Shown piece by piece: positions 1 through 12,500 of a stretch of DNA of 64,000 bases (position 1 is its first letter; each line of letters opens with the position of its first letter). The stretch covers positions 1,346,055 through 1,410,054 of the forward strand of contig VXAI01000066.1 in NCBI GenBank assembly GCA_013399305.1, in the 5' to 3' direction. The notes beneath the pieces were generated by a model. The model had not been told where the DNA came from. It made no database searches and saw nothing but the letters and a program-made list of their open reading frames with translations. The translations under genes were made by a program, and so were the position numbers. The DNA is from Rostratula benghalensis. Taxonomy: Eukaryota > Chordata > Aves > Charadriiformes > Rostratulidae.

Positions 1-1166
1 TAAGCAAATGCTCTTTGTGTTAATTTACAATTCACATGTAAGTACAAGTTTCACAGCAAGAAAAGTGTGTTGAATAACCAGGACGTGGCTCCACGCATTA
101 ATGTTTCACTTGCATTGAAGAACAGGCTGGAGTCCATCCAGAATGTAAAAGACGGAAGAACTGTGAGCAAGACTACAAAGTTTAAAACAACCTTAAACAG
201 AAGTTCAAAAAGAAGCAGGCCATTCTGAAATAACAAAAAGGAATGGGCAGGTCTTCAATCTCCTGGAATGTTGAATTCTAGAGGAAAATGGCCAAAAGAT
301 GGGGTACTGCTGTACAAGTTGCTCTTTCACATTGCATAGCTGTACCATGTCTTAAGAGAACAAGAGAACCAAAACCACTCAGAATTTTGTTAACTAACAT
401 CTAGAATTATTTTAGACTCTCTCTGCCATAGCACCACTTTGCTAAAATTAAATCTTAACTACAAAACTGAAAACATAAGGGAAATCTTGTTTATCCTTTC
501 AAGCTTGCCTGGCATAAAAAGTAAGAGCAGAAAGAGGAAATAAATTTAAATAACCCTCCCTGTCATTAAGAATAAGGGACAAAGTCCCAGTTTCTCACAT
601 CAACCTTCAATTTATCCATCATCCAATTTAATAACTAAATCAGTGAGCACATGCAGCCGCAGTTACAGAAGTGTAGCTCTGACACCAACTCATCCATACA
701 TTTTTTCACATTCTTGACATTTTTCCCTTTCATAATGCACATAAATGCATGTACAAATAACTCTTGACAGAACTCTAACTCAGCTGTGACTTAATCTACA
801 AGACAATAAAAATGGCTTATGTTGTTATTGTTTAAGTATTATTTTCAGTCTTAGTGGTTTAGCAAAATGAAGATCATGCAAAAAACAGTCTCAGTGCTTT
901 CTACTGGGTTTTGAAGTGTGTTGCAGTCACAAAAAAATAACTAGGTTCTTCTTTAACTGTCAATAATATTAAAATTTACAGTCCCCAAGCAGTGGTCCCA
1001 GAGCAATCGATGGCTGAAAACGGCATTTAAAAAAGGAAGCACAAACAGAATATACTTGGAACATACTTACAAAGTTCTGGTCTTCTGAAGTAAAAAAGTG
1101 TATAAAGAATAAAAAGAGGTTTCTATTTTCGAATGGCATGTCTTTCAAGTGTCCTTAGGCATCTCC
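1..1166 (-). other. TMEM231: TMEM231 3' UTR and downstream sequence
   Basis: This AT-rich stretch follows the TMEM231 stop codon on the minus strand. I see no coding exon and no recognisable repeat. No AATAAA signal is present on the minus strand here; an ATTAAA variant at 627-632 is a weak candidate poly(A) signal about 535 nt past the stop. The true transcript end may lie outside the window. Confidence 0.4.
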
Positions 1167-4100
1167 TCAGGACTGGTGCAATTTGTAGGACAATACTGGC
1201 GATACTGGCAGAACTGGTGACACTGGAATTGTAGTCAACACCTGATTCCGGAACAGGAACATTTTAATCCTACCAAACACCCAAAGGAAGATAAGGAGAA
1301 TGCTGACATACTGGATCCAGGCAAATTTAATCATTTCCCAAAATCCTGGCTGATATTTAAAGAAAGTCAAGGAGTTTTAACAAAGAAGCTTCTGATAGTA
1401 CCACTGCAATAACTAAATAAAGGACCTCAGACATGGAAAGGCACAAAACTCATTAGACATGTTTGAGTGGCAAATGCAAAGCTTTTGAGGCGTGGAAGCC
1501 CCTAAAAGCCTTTTACCATAAAATGTAACAAAAGCTGCAGAGATTATCTGTCCTACAAGATATTTAAACTAATTCTGTGGAAAGTGCCTGTTTGGTTGGT
1601 CCTTGATTTGCCAGAAAGTAGTTACTGGTAATAAACAAGCCTCCTAAGAAATGTGCTCCATACAGATTATTTTAAACACTGGCTTGTTCTCGTCTGAGAA
1701 AATGAGTAAAGAACATACTGAGCAAAGAATTATTTTGTGGGGAAAAAGAATCCAGGTCTGTCTGAACATACAATCCAAACGGATTTGCCTCATGCACTGA
1801 GGGGTGATTATCTGGTGAGCTTACCTTGCATACAGACCTCTAATGATTTGCTTTAGGTCACAGAGTACAGAATCGTGCTTTCCTAGTGGCATCCATGCCA
1901 GATTGGGACAGCAGGTGCTGCAGGAGCAAAGCAAGACTTACATACTAAGCGTATTCACTGTGAATGGCTACAAAACTGCCTTAAAGGCCAGTTAAATAAA
2001 GCTGAAAAGCAACACAGGTTCTCAGGGGGAAAAGGCAGAAAGTGGTTATGCAAGCAGAACCATCAGGAGGAACGGGCAAACAGAACTATAGCATTTACAC
2101 CCAGTACTTATTAGAAGTTCCACCTAAACATGAGGAGGAACTTCTTGACTTTGAAAGTGTCAGAGCCCTGGAACAGGCTGCCCAGAGAGGTGGTGGAGTC
2201 TCTGGAGACATTCCAAACCCGCCTGGACACCTTCCTGTGGGACCTGCTCTGGGTGGACCTCCTTTGGCAGGGGGTTGGACTAGATGATCTCCAGAGGTCT
2301 CTTCCAACTCTAAATCTGATTCTGCAACTTGCTTTGCTACCAACGGAAAAGTTTAGCGGCAAGTCTAGAAGATAAGTTCTCATTTGGCTTATACATGAAG
2401 GCCCAAACAATGCAATCCACTTATATCACAGTAGGCAGTTTTCAAAGGATATAAGATAACTTCCACTGGGTAACGAACAGTGGCATTAATGATAAATGGT
2501 GCATCTGCTGCTCTTCCAGTCATCCAAACAGGGTTGGGATCTGAAAAGATGGTTGTCACTAAAGTGTGGAAAGGAAACATCCATGTTAAGGGCCTTTTCA
2601 GTCTTAGCACAGAACTCAGATCCTCAGATCCTAATTACTGCTGTCCTCTAAATCCCAGGCTTACCATTTCTCTCCCCATACGCTGCAATAATGTTCATCA
2701 GATCATAGTCACTCGCAAAAGGACTTGTGCCATTGACCACAGACACCTACAAGGATATACCTGCATTATTTGTCTACTCTTCAAGAAAGTACTTTGAGCT
2801 TGTTACACAAACTATTCATGCCCTTGAAGGAATGCACATAAACATCAGACCAAAGGTCTTGGCAGAATATTCTCTTCCACCTTTCAGCTTAACAAGAAAA
2901 CATCCATTCCAAAGGTCTAGGGTGTACTCTGTGCAAGAGTACAAATAATTAGGGCATCACCTGGGGTACTAGGAGGATAAGGGGCAGGGGGAGGAAATTG
3001 GCGGGGAAGGAAAAAAATGTCCTCACATTGTATCTGGTATCCAGTCCACGATAGTTGAGTAATTGCCTCTGGTTCAGTTTCAGGTCTCCATTCATGTAGA
3101 GCTGAGACCCTGGCACAGGAGAAAAAAACTGAAGAAAGGCCATGCTCTGCATCACAAATGTTGACATTCTCTGAAAGGCAGAACATGAGAAATGAGAATT
3201 TAGGGGAGAGGAGAAACACAATACACTTTTCTACCTCTTTGTATCTAAAGATTTTCCACATGGATTTGTTGGTTGGGGTTTTTTTCTGACTCCCAAGCTT
3301 CAGATCATGACATTATTCTAAACAAGGAAACATCAAATAAGTAATATTAATTACTTTTTTTTTTTTTTAACGCGAACTACCTTAGTTCCTAGTTAGCTAA
3401 CTCTATAAAGCAAAGTTCCACAAGAAAGTTAGTGAAGGCCAACTGTGACTAATGACCAAAAGATGTGACCTGCCGTTACATGCAAAAAGCAGCAAGATGC
3501 CTAAACACATTCACTGGAGATACACTTTAAAATACTCAGGAGTCAAAGCCAGCTAAGGAATCCTGCTCTGTAATAAGAGCCAAACAAGAAACATCCTTAG
3601 CCCCTACCAACCAATCAATTTGAAGGAATATTTTCATTTTTACTGTAGAACAAATGAGTTGTGAATATCAAAGCTCTCTGCGATGCTACTCACTGACCTA
3701 ATACTTCAGCACAAATTTGGGACTGGCGGGCCTTTACTTTGAGCCTCTTGGGTTTAAGAATGTTTTCTACACCACACAGTTATGCTTGATAAGCTTGTCC
3801 ATCAGCAAAGAGCAATGGTCTCTTGGATAAACTAAGTCTCATCTCCCTGGTGAAACAACTTCTTGTCTGTGTGGCTGCATCTAACACAGCTCTACACTGC
3901 TGCTCCTTTCACATGCATCCATGGGTTCTCTGTGCACTAGTGTTTTACTCACTGCCTTAGGTACTAATTACACTTCCACATGAGATACAATGGCAAGAGA
4001 ACTTTAGTTTCCTGCCTCCCTCTAACACCTTATTCTCTCTCCCAGTTACAAGATACAGAAGATCCTGGCAGATGATTACCTTTGCTATAAGAGCTGTTAG

Positions 4101-6065
4101 GTAAGCAGTACCTATAGAGTGTTAGGCTGCTGTCCCTCCAGCTCAGAAAACTGGTTATGTCAAGACACAGCAGTACAGAAGAACACACATCCCTATGCCT
4201 ACTGAAAGACTCTCAGTTATTTCCTGATGTTACCAACACTGATATCCCGCTGATGCACATCTGTGCTCTATGCACTACAGCCCAAGACAACACACAGCTT
4301 CAAAAAACCAACCACACAAAACCCCCTAACAAAACATCAAAATACTCAACTAGAGCTAGACTAGGAATGGCCCAGCAGAGGAGGAGAAAATTAAATATTT
4401 GTTAGTAAAATAAATATTTTAGCTGGGAATTTCAAATGTGGAAATGTTCTTTCATCCTTTGCGTAACCACTACTGGAATATTACACTGGGTCTGTAGGTC
4501 ACAGCAAATAAAATTAAAAATGCTCACATAAAGATGGTAGGAAAAGAGTAGAATCAGCTGAACACCAACTACGTGCTCCGTAGGTTGTAGCGGAAGTTCC
4601 AGTTTAAAATGCAACTGATCCATTTTGCCATCTTGATTTTTGTCTTCTTCTCTAGCCTAAAAGAACCAATGAGATATTTTTTTTTTTTTAAAGAGGGGAA
4701 CTTCCGTTAGAAAGTTAAACAACTGCAGCATGCCATTCTAAAGAATCATATAAAGAATCACATAGATAAGAATGCTATAAAAAGCTGCTTGTCTTTATAG
4801 ATACAGGACAAGCCAAGCAAGAAGCCTTCCATTTTGTCTGTTATACAATGTTTCATGTGCCTCCCAGGGAGGGAAAGCTCATCAGACTCTTCAAAAGTCT
4901 CTGCCATTCCAACTGCCTTCTCTGCAGGTCACGCCTTAGTGCTGGATCTTCTGTCCCATCCTGTGCAAGCACGCCACAGACGGTCAGGCTTTTGCCTCTT
5001 GCCATTGCAACCTGCCTCTTAACGGCCTCTTGATGCCAATTCCTGGTTGTGAGCCAAGATTTGCTACACTTCTGTGCAGCAAGTGCCCAGCACTTCAGCT
5101 CTTTGTAAAAGTAAGGACTCACAGCAGAGGTAATGCAGAAAAATAACTGCCTCTGTTGAATCCCAGAAGTAACAACGGCTGCAGGGCAGAGGCTATGTGC
5201 TTCAGGAAGCCCGTGCCTGCTTTCAAACCCAGGGGCTACCTACTAATCCCTGCAAATTTAAGATCACAATAAGCCACGTGGCGGGGGGGAAGCAGGAGGC
5301 ACAACTAATTTGAGGAAAGTAAACTGATGCGTTCACGCAGACCACCAGTGGTGCTTAGGGACAAGGTTTAGTGGTGGACACGGTAGTGTTAGGTTAACAG
5401 TTGGACTCCACGATCGTAAGGGTCTTTTCCAAGCTAAGTGATCCGTTAGTACTGAGAGGGAGTAAAACCGGTCTGATTACAAATCACATCCCAGGTGAAT
5501 TTTGGTGTGAGGCACAACGTGATGTGTAAATCTGCTGCTATCAGAAGGCAGCGACGCGTGGGAGGCCGCCTGCTCACAGGCACCACCAACACTCCTCCCC
5601 AGGTCCCACTCTCCAGCCCTTCTTCCCCCCGCCGCCGCCGGGCCCGCCGCGGGCAGGCCTACCGACAGGAGCGGGACCCGCAGCCGGTCCTCCTGCAGCC
5701 TGTTGAAGGCAGGGAACGTGCTCCACGCCAAGAAGCTGCCCGGACCGGAGCCGATGGTGGCCACGAAGAGCACCTCGTACCGGAACCGTACAGTGGGCTG
5801 CTCCCGGTACGAGCTCTGCTTCAGCCAGAAACCTGCGGGCAGAGACAGCGCCAGGCCTCAGCGCCGGGCCGGGCCGGGCCGGGCCGGGTCGGGTAGGGTA
5901 GGGTAGGGTAGAGCAGCCCTCACCGTGGCTCCGGTAGGCCACCAGCAGAGGCGGCACGTAGGTGAGCACCGTGATGAACACCAGGGCCAGGGCAGCGCCG
6001 GAACAGAGCCCGGCCCGGTAACGGGTGTGGAGCGCGGGGTGGGAGAACAGCTCCACCACGGCCAT
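1167..6065 (-). CDS. TMEM231: TMEM231, transmembrane protein of the ciliary transition zone (7 coding exons)
   Basis: TMEM231 belongs to the MKS/B9 (tectonic) complex, which forms the diffusion barrier at the base of primary cilia. Coding exons on the minus strand, 5' to 3': 5924-6065, 5663-5832, 4528-4656, 3027-3170, 2665-2746, 2453-2558, 1167-1356. Phases join to about 320 aa (human about 316). The start [10 protein letters not shown] at 6065 matches the human start; an in-frame ATG at 6155 would add 30 residues without family support. A hydrophobic segment lies at about residues 24-44 and a second near 268-292. Between them is the lumenal region with conserved stretches such as QSMAFLQ, GSQLY and GRAADAPF. 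All introns are GT-AG except the last, which looks U12-type. Intron 1 is only 91 bp. The C-terminal tail holds a PVSPVL tandem duplication. The gene is head-to-head with GABARAPL2. Confidence 0.93.
1357..2452 (-). other. TMEM231: Probable U12-type intron of TMEM231 (AT-AA ends)
   Basis: The 5' end on the minus strand reads ATATCCTTT, an exact match to the U12 AT-AC donor consensus. Near the 3' end, CTCCTTGAC resembles the U12 branch-point consensus, with its adenosine about 10 nt before the inferred junction. The reading frame and the human protein (EVISYQPG, here EVILYQPG) fix the junction to within a shared ATATC; no placement gives GT-AG, and the U12 donor placement gives AT...AA. The intron contains CR1 sequence at 2115-2330. 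Confidence 0.7.
2115..2330 (+). mobile_element. CR1 LINE 3' fragment
   Basis: The segment carries the standard CR1 3' end: GAACAGGCTGCCCAGAGAGG, then the first half of the 3' UTR, then GGGGTTGGACTAGATGATCT and the CTCTTCCAACTC motif. It is in plus orientation, antisense to TMEM231, inside the U12-type intron. It is 5'-truncated and non-coding. Confidence 0.85.
5340..5445 (+). mobile_element. CR1 LINE 3' tail fragment
   Basis: The sequence includes AGGTTAACAGTTGGACTCCA and GGTCTTTTCCAAGCTAAGTG, which match the last about 100 bp of one CR1 group. It lies in TMEM231 intron 2, antisense to the gene, and is eroded compared with the other copies here. Confidence 0.65.
5865..5910 (+). repeat. G-rich pentamer array (GGGCC)n / GGGTC / (GGGTA)n
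   Basis: Five GGGCC units, one GGGTC and four GGGTA units run in tandem. Ten G-triplets at 5-nt spacing give strong G-quadruplex potential on the plus strand; TMEM231 RNA carries the C-rich complement. The array fills half of the 91-bp TMEM231 intron 1. Confidence 0.9.
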
Positions 6066-6541
6066 GACCCGCGCGCTCACCCGGGCAACGGCGAGGCGCC
6101 GGACTGACGGGAGGCCCAGCCTATCAGACGAGGGGAGGGCGGGGGCGCCAGCCAATGAGCGCGCAGAGCCGTGTTTTGGGACGGGCGGAGGCGGTGAGGC
6201 AGGAGAGCGGCCGGGAAGGGCGGGCGGAGCCGGGGGCTACCGTTGCGGCGACGGAGCCGGCGATGCTATTTCGAGCGCCCCGGGAAGGCCTGGGGCACCG
6301 GGGCAGGTGGCGGCGCGGCCGGGCGCTCCCACCCCGTCCCTCGCTGCCCCGGCCGGAAGCGCTGCGTTTCGGGTGGTTGCTAGGGTAACGGGCGAGCCGG
6401 AAGTCCCGCCTGCCGAGCCGCGGCTGTTGTTGTTGTGACAGGGATCGTGACAGCGACAGGCCCGGCCGCCCGGCACGAGCCCCCGCCCGCCCGCACACGG
6501 GGCCCTCCCGCCGCTGGCTCCGCTCCCCGCCGGCCCGCGCC
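6066..6541. promoter_or_regulatory. Shared head-to-head promoter of TMEM231 and GABARAPL2 within a CpG island
   Basis: The two start codons face away from each other across 476 bp of very GC- and CpG-rich DNA; the CpG island extends over about 5550-6870, covering both first exons. A CCAAT box lies at 6152-6156 and an X-box-like palindrome at 6376-6389. No TATA box is evident, as expected for housekeeping CpG promoters. Transcription start sites cannot be placed from sequence alone. Confidence 0.75.
6376..6389. promoter_or_regulatory. RFX-type X-box
   Basis: GTTGCTAGGGTAAC is an imperfect inverted repeat of GTTRCY and RGYAAC half-sites separated by 2 nt, the form bound by RFX factors in ciliary gene promoters. 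It sits 310 bp upstream of the TMEM231 start codon and about 150 bp upstream of the GABARAPL2 start codon. Confidence 0.65.
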
Positions 6542-9500
6542 ATGAAGTGGATGTTCAAGGAGGACCATGCGCTGGGTAAGGGTGGGCCCGGGCCGGGCGC
6601 TGTCCGCCGGCGGCCCCGCCGCCTCCTCTGCCGCCATCGGCCCCGCGGCCTCCCGCCTCTGTGTCCCCCCCCCCCCCGGTCGCCTCCCCCGGCCGGGGAC
6701 TCTCCTCTCTGGGCGGGCAGCCGCCTGCGGCCCTCGGCGAAGGGCGGCGGCGGTGCCCGGGGACGGCCTCCCTGAACAGCTGGAGACCCCCGCGGGGAGG
6801 GCACGGCGGTGGCGGTCCCTGCGGGCGCTGCCCTCTGCCCAGGACACTGGCGATGCTATTGCTATGCAGTGACTAATCACGAGTTTTGTTCACAGAGCAC
6901 AGATGTGTCGAGTCGGCAAAAATCCGAGCCAAATACCCTGACCGTGTCCCGGTGAGTAACCACAGCAGCTTCATCCGAGCACTTAAAGGCAAAGGTGGAT
7001 AAGCTGTTTCCATCCAGGCCTCTCCTCTTTGATCAGATCCTACTGAGTGAACTCATCTTGACTTTTGTGCCCTTAGATGTTTTAAAGAGGCTCCAAACAC
7101 ATTAAAGTAATCCAACGCTGCCTCCTCAGCCCCAGTGCTTATTGACAAGAAGACAAGAGCACCTGACTTTCTAAACACTTCCCAGGCACATTTATAGGTT
7201 AGCAGTGTCCTGGTTTCTGCTAATGGCAATTATAGCCCAGCAGATACCTTCAGTGTCTTGAGGATTCCTTCTGTGCCCGATTCTAAGAAAGATCATAAAT
7301 TCTTTAAACCTTGACAGTCTTCCATCCTGGCTCTAAGAGAGATGATTTTCTCTCATGTATTCCATGCCTATAACCATTCTTATTGTGGTGAATCTCCCTC
7401 ACGCAAACTTTATTGTTTGAAGAGCCAGTGCAAGTGGTGACCCCTCCTTTCTGGATTAATACTTACCTACCTGCTAAATAGTGAATGACCTCCCTGCTTC
7501 ACTCTGCCATCCCTTTTATCGTGTTTCAGTCAGTGGAGTGACCACACTTCACATCCCTATGTAACAGCTGGCAGCACGGCCACATTCTCAACTTACCTGC
7601 TTGTGAGTAAAATTTCTCACATCCCACCCGAGCACTTGCCAGTTCGTGCTGCTCCTGTCTGATCTCTGAGTAAGTCACTTACCCAATAGACAGCACAGCC
7701 CCAGGAAGAACCTCTAATCCCATTGACTTGCTCTGCTGCTGGGTTGCATCCTCTCCAGTTGCAGTCTGCCAAGATGCTCTCATCCTTGCCACTCTCTGCT
7801 TGGTAAATCATTCCCTCACCTAGAGACTGTAGCATACCCATGACCCTGCATCCCCAGAGACAGCCATTTCTCCACTCCAAGAACATCTTCCATAGAACTA
7901 GGGGAAGACCAGACAGTGAAACTTAGAGACTGAGCCCGAATTCCCTGATGCTGTATCAGGAACGGACAGCAAGGGGGCATGGATACCGGAATTAAATCTC
8001 ACACTGCAGTGTGATGCTTTGCCTGGGCCAATATATGTTTTCTACTTGATGATTCAGATTGAACCACATACCTTTCACAAAACAGTTGGGATCAAATATA
8101 TGTTTTGGTATTTAATATTCAAGAGAGTTTTTTAGACTTAATGTGTGTTTCCTGCTTTCCAGGTTATAGCCTGCATCCAGAATGACATAGGTCAAAGTGA
8201 CACCAGTTCTCAGCTGTCTGCCTGGATTTAGAACTCTTTCAGTGGTTCAAACTTATTAAGATAAAACACGAACAGCCTGCCTCTGTCCTAGGCTAGACCT
8301 TTGAGGAATAAAATAGGAAGTGAAAGAAATTCATGCTGGCTAATCACTGCAATTTGAAATTTGCCTGTGGAATCAAGTGGTCTAAAAGGGTTAAAGGTAT
8401 CACTAAGTTTTATAAGATGCAGTTCACCAACAGCCTTGATTTCCAGTTATGACAGTTTCTGCATTGTAAAGCTAAAATTATAAAGCACCTTTCTGGTGAT
8501 TTGGTGGAGAGTGCCCAGCTGGCATCCTTGGCAGCCAGCTGGTATCACAGAGCATACTGCAGCCACCCTCCAGTGCCCGAGCCTGGCTGAAATGCGTGGT
8601 AGCTAGCTGTGGGAAGCCAATAATTGATGCCAGGTTAATTACAGAAATGCAGAGAGCACGGGTGTCAAATCAGAAGCAGTACTGCAAAGCAGTGCACAAA
8701 ACCAAACACGTGGAACTGCTGGAGTTTTGAGTGTATGCAGATGTAACGTGGCTCCTTCAGCTCTGCACTGGGTTATCTCTGCTTGGCGTGACAGCGTCTG
8801 ACAACTGGTACAGAACCTGTAACGGTACAGTGTGCTGCATGGATGAATACAAAAGGCTTCAGGGAGAAAAGGAAAAATGAAGAAAGAAAAAAAAAAACCA
8901 TTAACAAATACTCTAATGCTCTACATGGAAGCCTGAGAGCCATTTTGGCATCTCTGGCTTGTGCACAACAGGTGAAATGGCAGATTAGATGCTGGACGAG
9001 GCTGGTGGTTCTCCCTCCCGTTTACCTCAATACTGATTTTTTAGCTTCAGCATTACTGAAATCTATTTCTAGTATTTCTTTCTTTTGCTATGTGCCCTAT
9101 CAAGGCAGCTGGTTCTGTCATCTGGTAGGAGCACCTTGGGACTTTTTTTAAAGAGGACAGCTAAGGTGGAAGGGTGGAGGGGGTGTGTGTATTAAACCTG
9201 TATTTCTTTTTATTGTGAGATTTTATTTAGTCATATGACAATTTAAAAGAGGGTAGGGCGTGCTTGTTGCAAACAAGGATTCTGTGTAACACAAGATGTG
9301 AGGCAATGATGGTCAGAGCTGTGTGTCCTGTGAGGAGCAGCTGAAGGCTCTGGGTTTGTCTGGTTTGGAGAAAAGGAAGCTGAGGGGTGGCCTCATTGTT
9401 CTCTACAGCTTCCCAAAGAGAGGACATGGACAGGAAGGTGCTGAGCTCTTTTCCCTGGCATCCAGTGCACATGGGAACAGTGCAAAGCCGCATCAGAGGA

Positions 9501-12500
9501 GGTTCAGGCTTGACATAAGAAGCATTTTTTTACTGAGAGGGTGGTCAGATGGTGGAACAGGCTTCCTATAGGTGGTTGATGTCCCGAGCCTCTCAGTGTT
9601 TAAGGGGGATTTGGACAATACCCTGAATAACATGCTTCAGTTTTTGGTCAGCCCTGAAGGTCAGGGCAATTGGAGTAGATGGTCGTTGTCAGTCCCTTGC
9701 AACTGAACTGTCCTATCCTGTTCTACTTTCTCTGTACATTGTGATAACAACAAAACCAAAGTAAGCAGCACCCGTACAAAGGGAATGCAATTCCTCACAT
9801 CACCTGCCATTGCTGAGGCACCAGCACCACAGTCAAGTTGAATTTTTCATGGCTGCACTACAGATAAATGGGGCAAGGAAGGAATGTGGTTAAATGGATT
9901 CCTCAGTTTGTTACTGTCAGCTGGGGTAAGCAAGAAGACAGAAGTCCTGGACTCCTTCCTTCAGTCACTGGTTAGTTTAAGAGAAGTGCAGAGAAGCTAC
10001 TCCTAGACCTTAGCATTTGAAGGTGCCTGTGCTTCAGATGTCTCAGTAGACACCAGTGCTTCTCTTGCCCCTGACCCCCAAGCTTTTGTTGCAGAATACA
10101 CTACTTTTTAATAGTGCACACAGGGAACCTTAGAGTGTTTTGAAAATTAGCCATATTTAAACACAATAGGACATTATTGCCCTGGTATGAATAAATCACT
10201 GAATCACAGAACAGTTGAGGTGGGCAGGGACCTTCAGAGGTCACCTGGTCCAACCCCTTCCTGCTCAAGAAGCACCATCTATAGCCAGCTGCCCTGGACC
10301 ACATCCAGATGGCTTTTGAGTATCTCCAAGGAGGGAGAGGCTCCACACCCTCCCTGGCCAGGTTCTGCCAGTTCTCCATCACCAGCACAGTAAGAAGTGT
10401 TTCCTGCTGTTCAGAGGGAACCCTCTGTGCTTCAGTTTGTGTTCCTTGCCTCTGGTCCTGTCACTGGGCACTACTGAGAACAGCCTGGCTCCACCTCCCT
10501 CCCTTCAGGTGTACAAAAAGTTAAAAGAGGTATATGGTTTCCTGGCACAGGTTTCATTTAGGCATATCACACCTTTTTAACCCATGAGTGTCAATCTCAG
10601 GCACAGGAATTGTTGAATCCCTGTGTATATGAATGTAGGTTTTGATGCAGTTGTAAAATCAGGTTTTACGCTGCTGAGCCGGTCCAGCCTCTTGTTTGGG
10701 TGCAGTCAAGAAGCCTTTTAGTTCCTCCCCCCTGCTCAAGCAGGGGGCAAGCCTGTCCCAGTGAGTGATTTACCAAAGCTGTTCATGCCAATCCCAAAAC
10801 ACCTGACCTTCACCCCTGCGCTTTACAGGTCATAGTGGAGAAAGTCTCAGGATCTCAGATTGTTGATATTGACAAGAGGAAGTACTTAGTTCCATCGGAC
10901 ATCACCGTGGCCCAGTTCATGTGGATCATCAGGAAGAGGATTCAGCTGCCATCCGAGAAGGCAATATTCCTCTTTGTAGACAAGACTGTCCCACAGTCCA
11001 GGTGAGAGGCTCTTCACTTGGTATTGAGAACAACACCAGCAAGCCTGTGCCTGTCAGAGGGACAGGACCTCCCCTCTTTGAGGCTTGTTGGGTTGTATCT
11101 TAATCTCACTATGATAGGTTGGGTTTTTTTACTTTGTTTTTTGACTTTGATAAACCTCTTATTTCTTGAGCGAGGCTGAAAGTAAAGGTGACTCAAAAAT
11201 ATATGATGATTTACTTTCATGGTAAGAGGGTGAACTCTGGGGTTATTTATGATGATGTCTTTGGTTGAATGCAAGAACATTGACATCATCAATGCCTAAA
11301 AAATAATAATTCTCAATATAACCAAAAAATTGCATGTTAAATACTCAAAAGCAAACACCATTAATTATTCTGAGAAAACTAACCTTTCAGCTCGCAAAAG
11401 AAATACGACATTACAGGCCAGTTTATTACTTGTTTTAAAAGTTGCTTATTTTCTTCTATAAACACCAAATGCAAAATGACTATAGGAAAGTTTTATTATT
11501 GTCTGCTACACACAGAATAATGTATAGCAGAAGTAACTACAGCTGCTTTCAGAGATAGTTCAATATTTGAGGAAATAGTATGTCAGGATTTATGTGGCTT
11601 AGATATAATATTAGTATTATTAATCCTTACCTCTGTAACAGTAAGAGTCTCTCCCAGTAACCTGTCCAGACTCAGGAATGTTTTTTATTTACTTTGTGTT
11701 ACACAGTAGTGACCTGTGAGAACCATCTTTTTATTCCTTGCTTTCTTCTAAGAGTATGAGGAACGCCCGTACGTCACCTTCTTAACAGGGCTGTAGAACT
11801 GCTTGGAACAGGAAACAAAAAGAACATTGTCCCATCTCACACGTTCACAATGAGATGGCATCTCTCTGCTGGAAAAAGTGGGCCTTAACTTTCAAAATTA
11901 ATGCAAAAATGGGCAAATTCTTAAGAGATAAACAAAAATCTAGTTTGTTAATGGCTCTGCTCCTCTCCTAGGCTGAGGTTATTGCAGAGACCACTAACTC
12001 TTGACACCCTTCCCTTCTCATGCAGAAGTTTATCCACTACTCACCAGTTCCCTTCTGATTCAAGTACTGCCTGCAGCCCTCCCCAGCTCCTCTCCTGGGT
12101 GAAAAGCCACAATTGTTTTCCTTCTCACTCCCATTCAGGCTGCATCTTTCAGTTCTGCAGCTTTTTCCCAGTCCTGGGGAGTCGGAGAAAGGTGAGCTGA
12201 GGAGGTGTCGTTTGTGCAACTGATTGATGTCAACTGCCTGTTTCATCTGTAGGTGGATGGTTGGAGCAGTTGTGCTGCCCAAGTAATTGCTTGGGTTTCT
12301 TCTTGTTTTCAAATAGACATTGCCCTAAAGTCCACAACTGCTTGGACTGTGAAGGGGCACATGCCTATTCCGTTTAAGAAAATTTTCATTTGACCAAGCA
12401 TTCAAAACCTTATCCACTGGAAAAGTTTCTGGCTTGTAATTTATTGCCCACACGTTTTGGTACTAGCAGTACTTCAAATCACCACTTTTTAACAATATAG

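Noticed and set aside
1357..2452. Idea that the missing GT-AG pair marks TMEM231 as a pseudogene
   Set aside because: All seven exons keep frame and conserved residues, and the donor is an exact U12 consensus, so a minor-class intron explains it better.
6124..6804. 226-residue minus-strand open frame at the TMEM231/GABARAPL2 promoter
   Set aside because: CpG-island shadow frame antisense to GABARAPL2 exon 1, with low-complexity composition.
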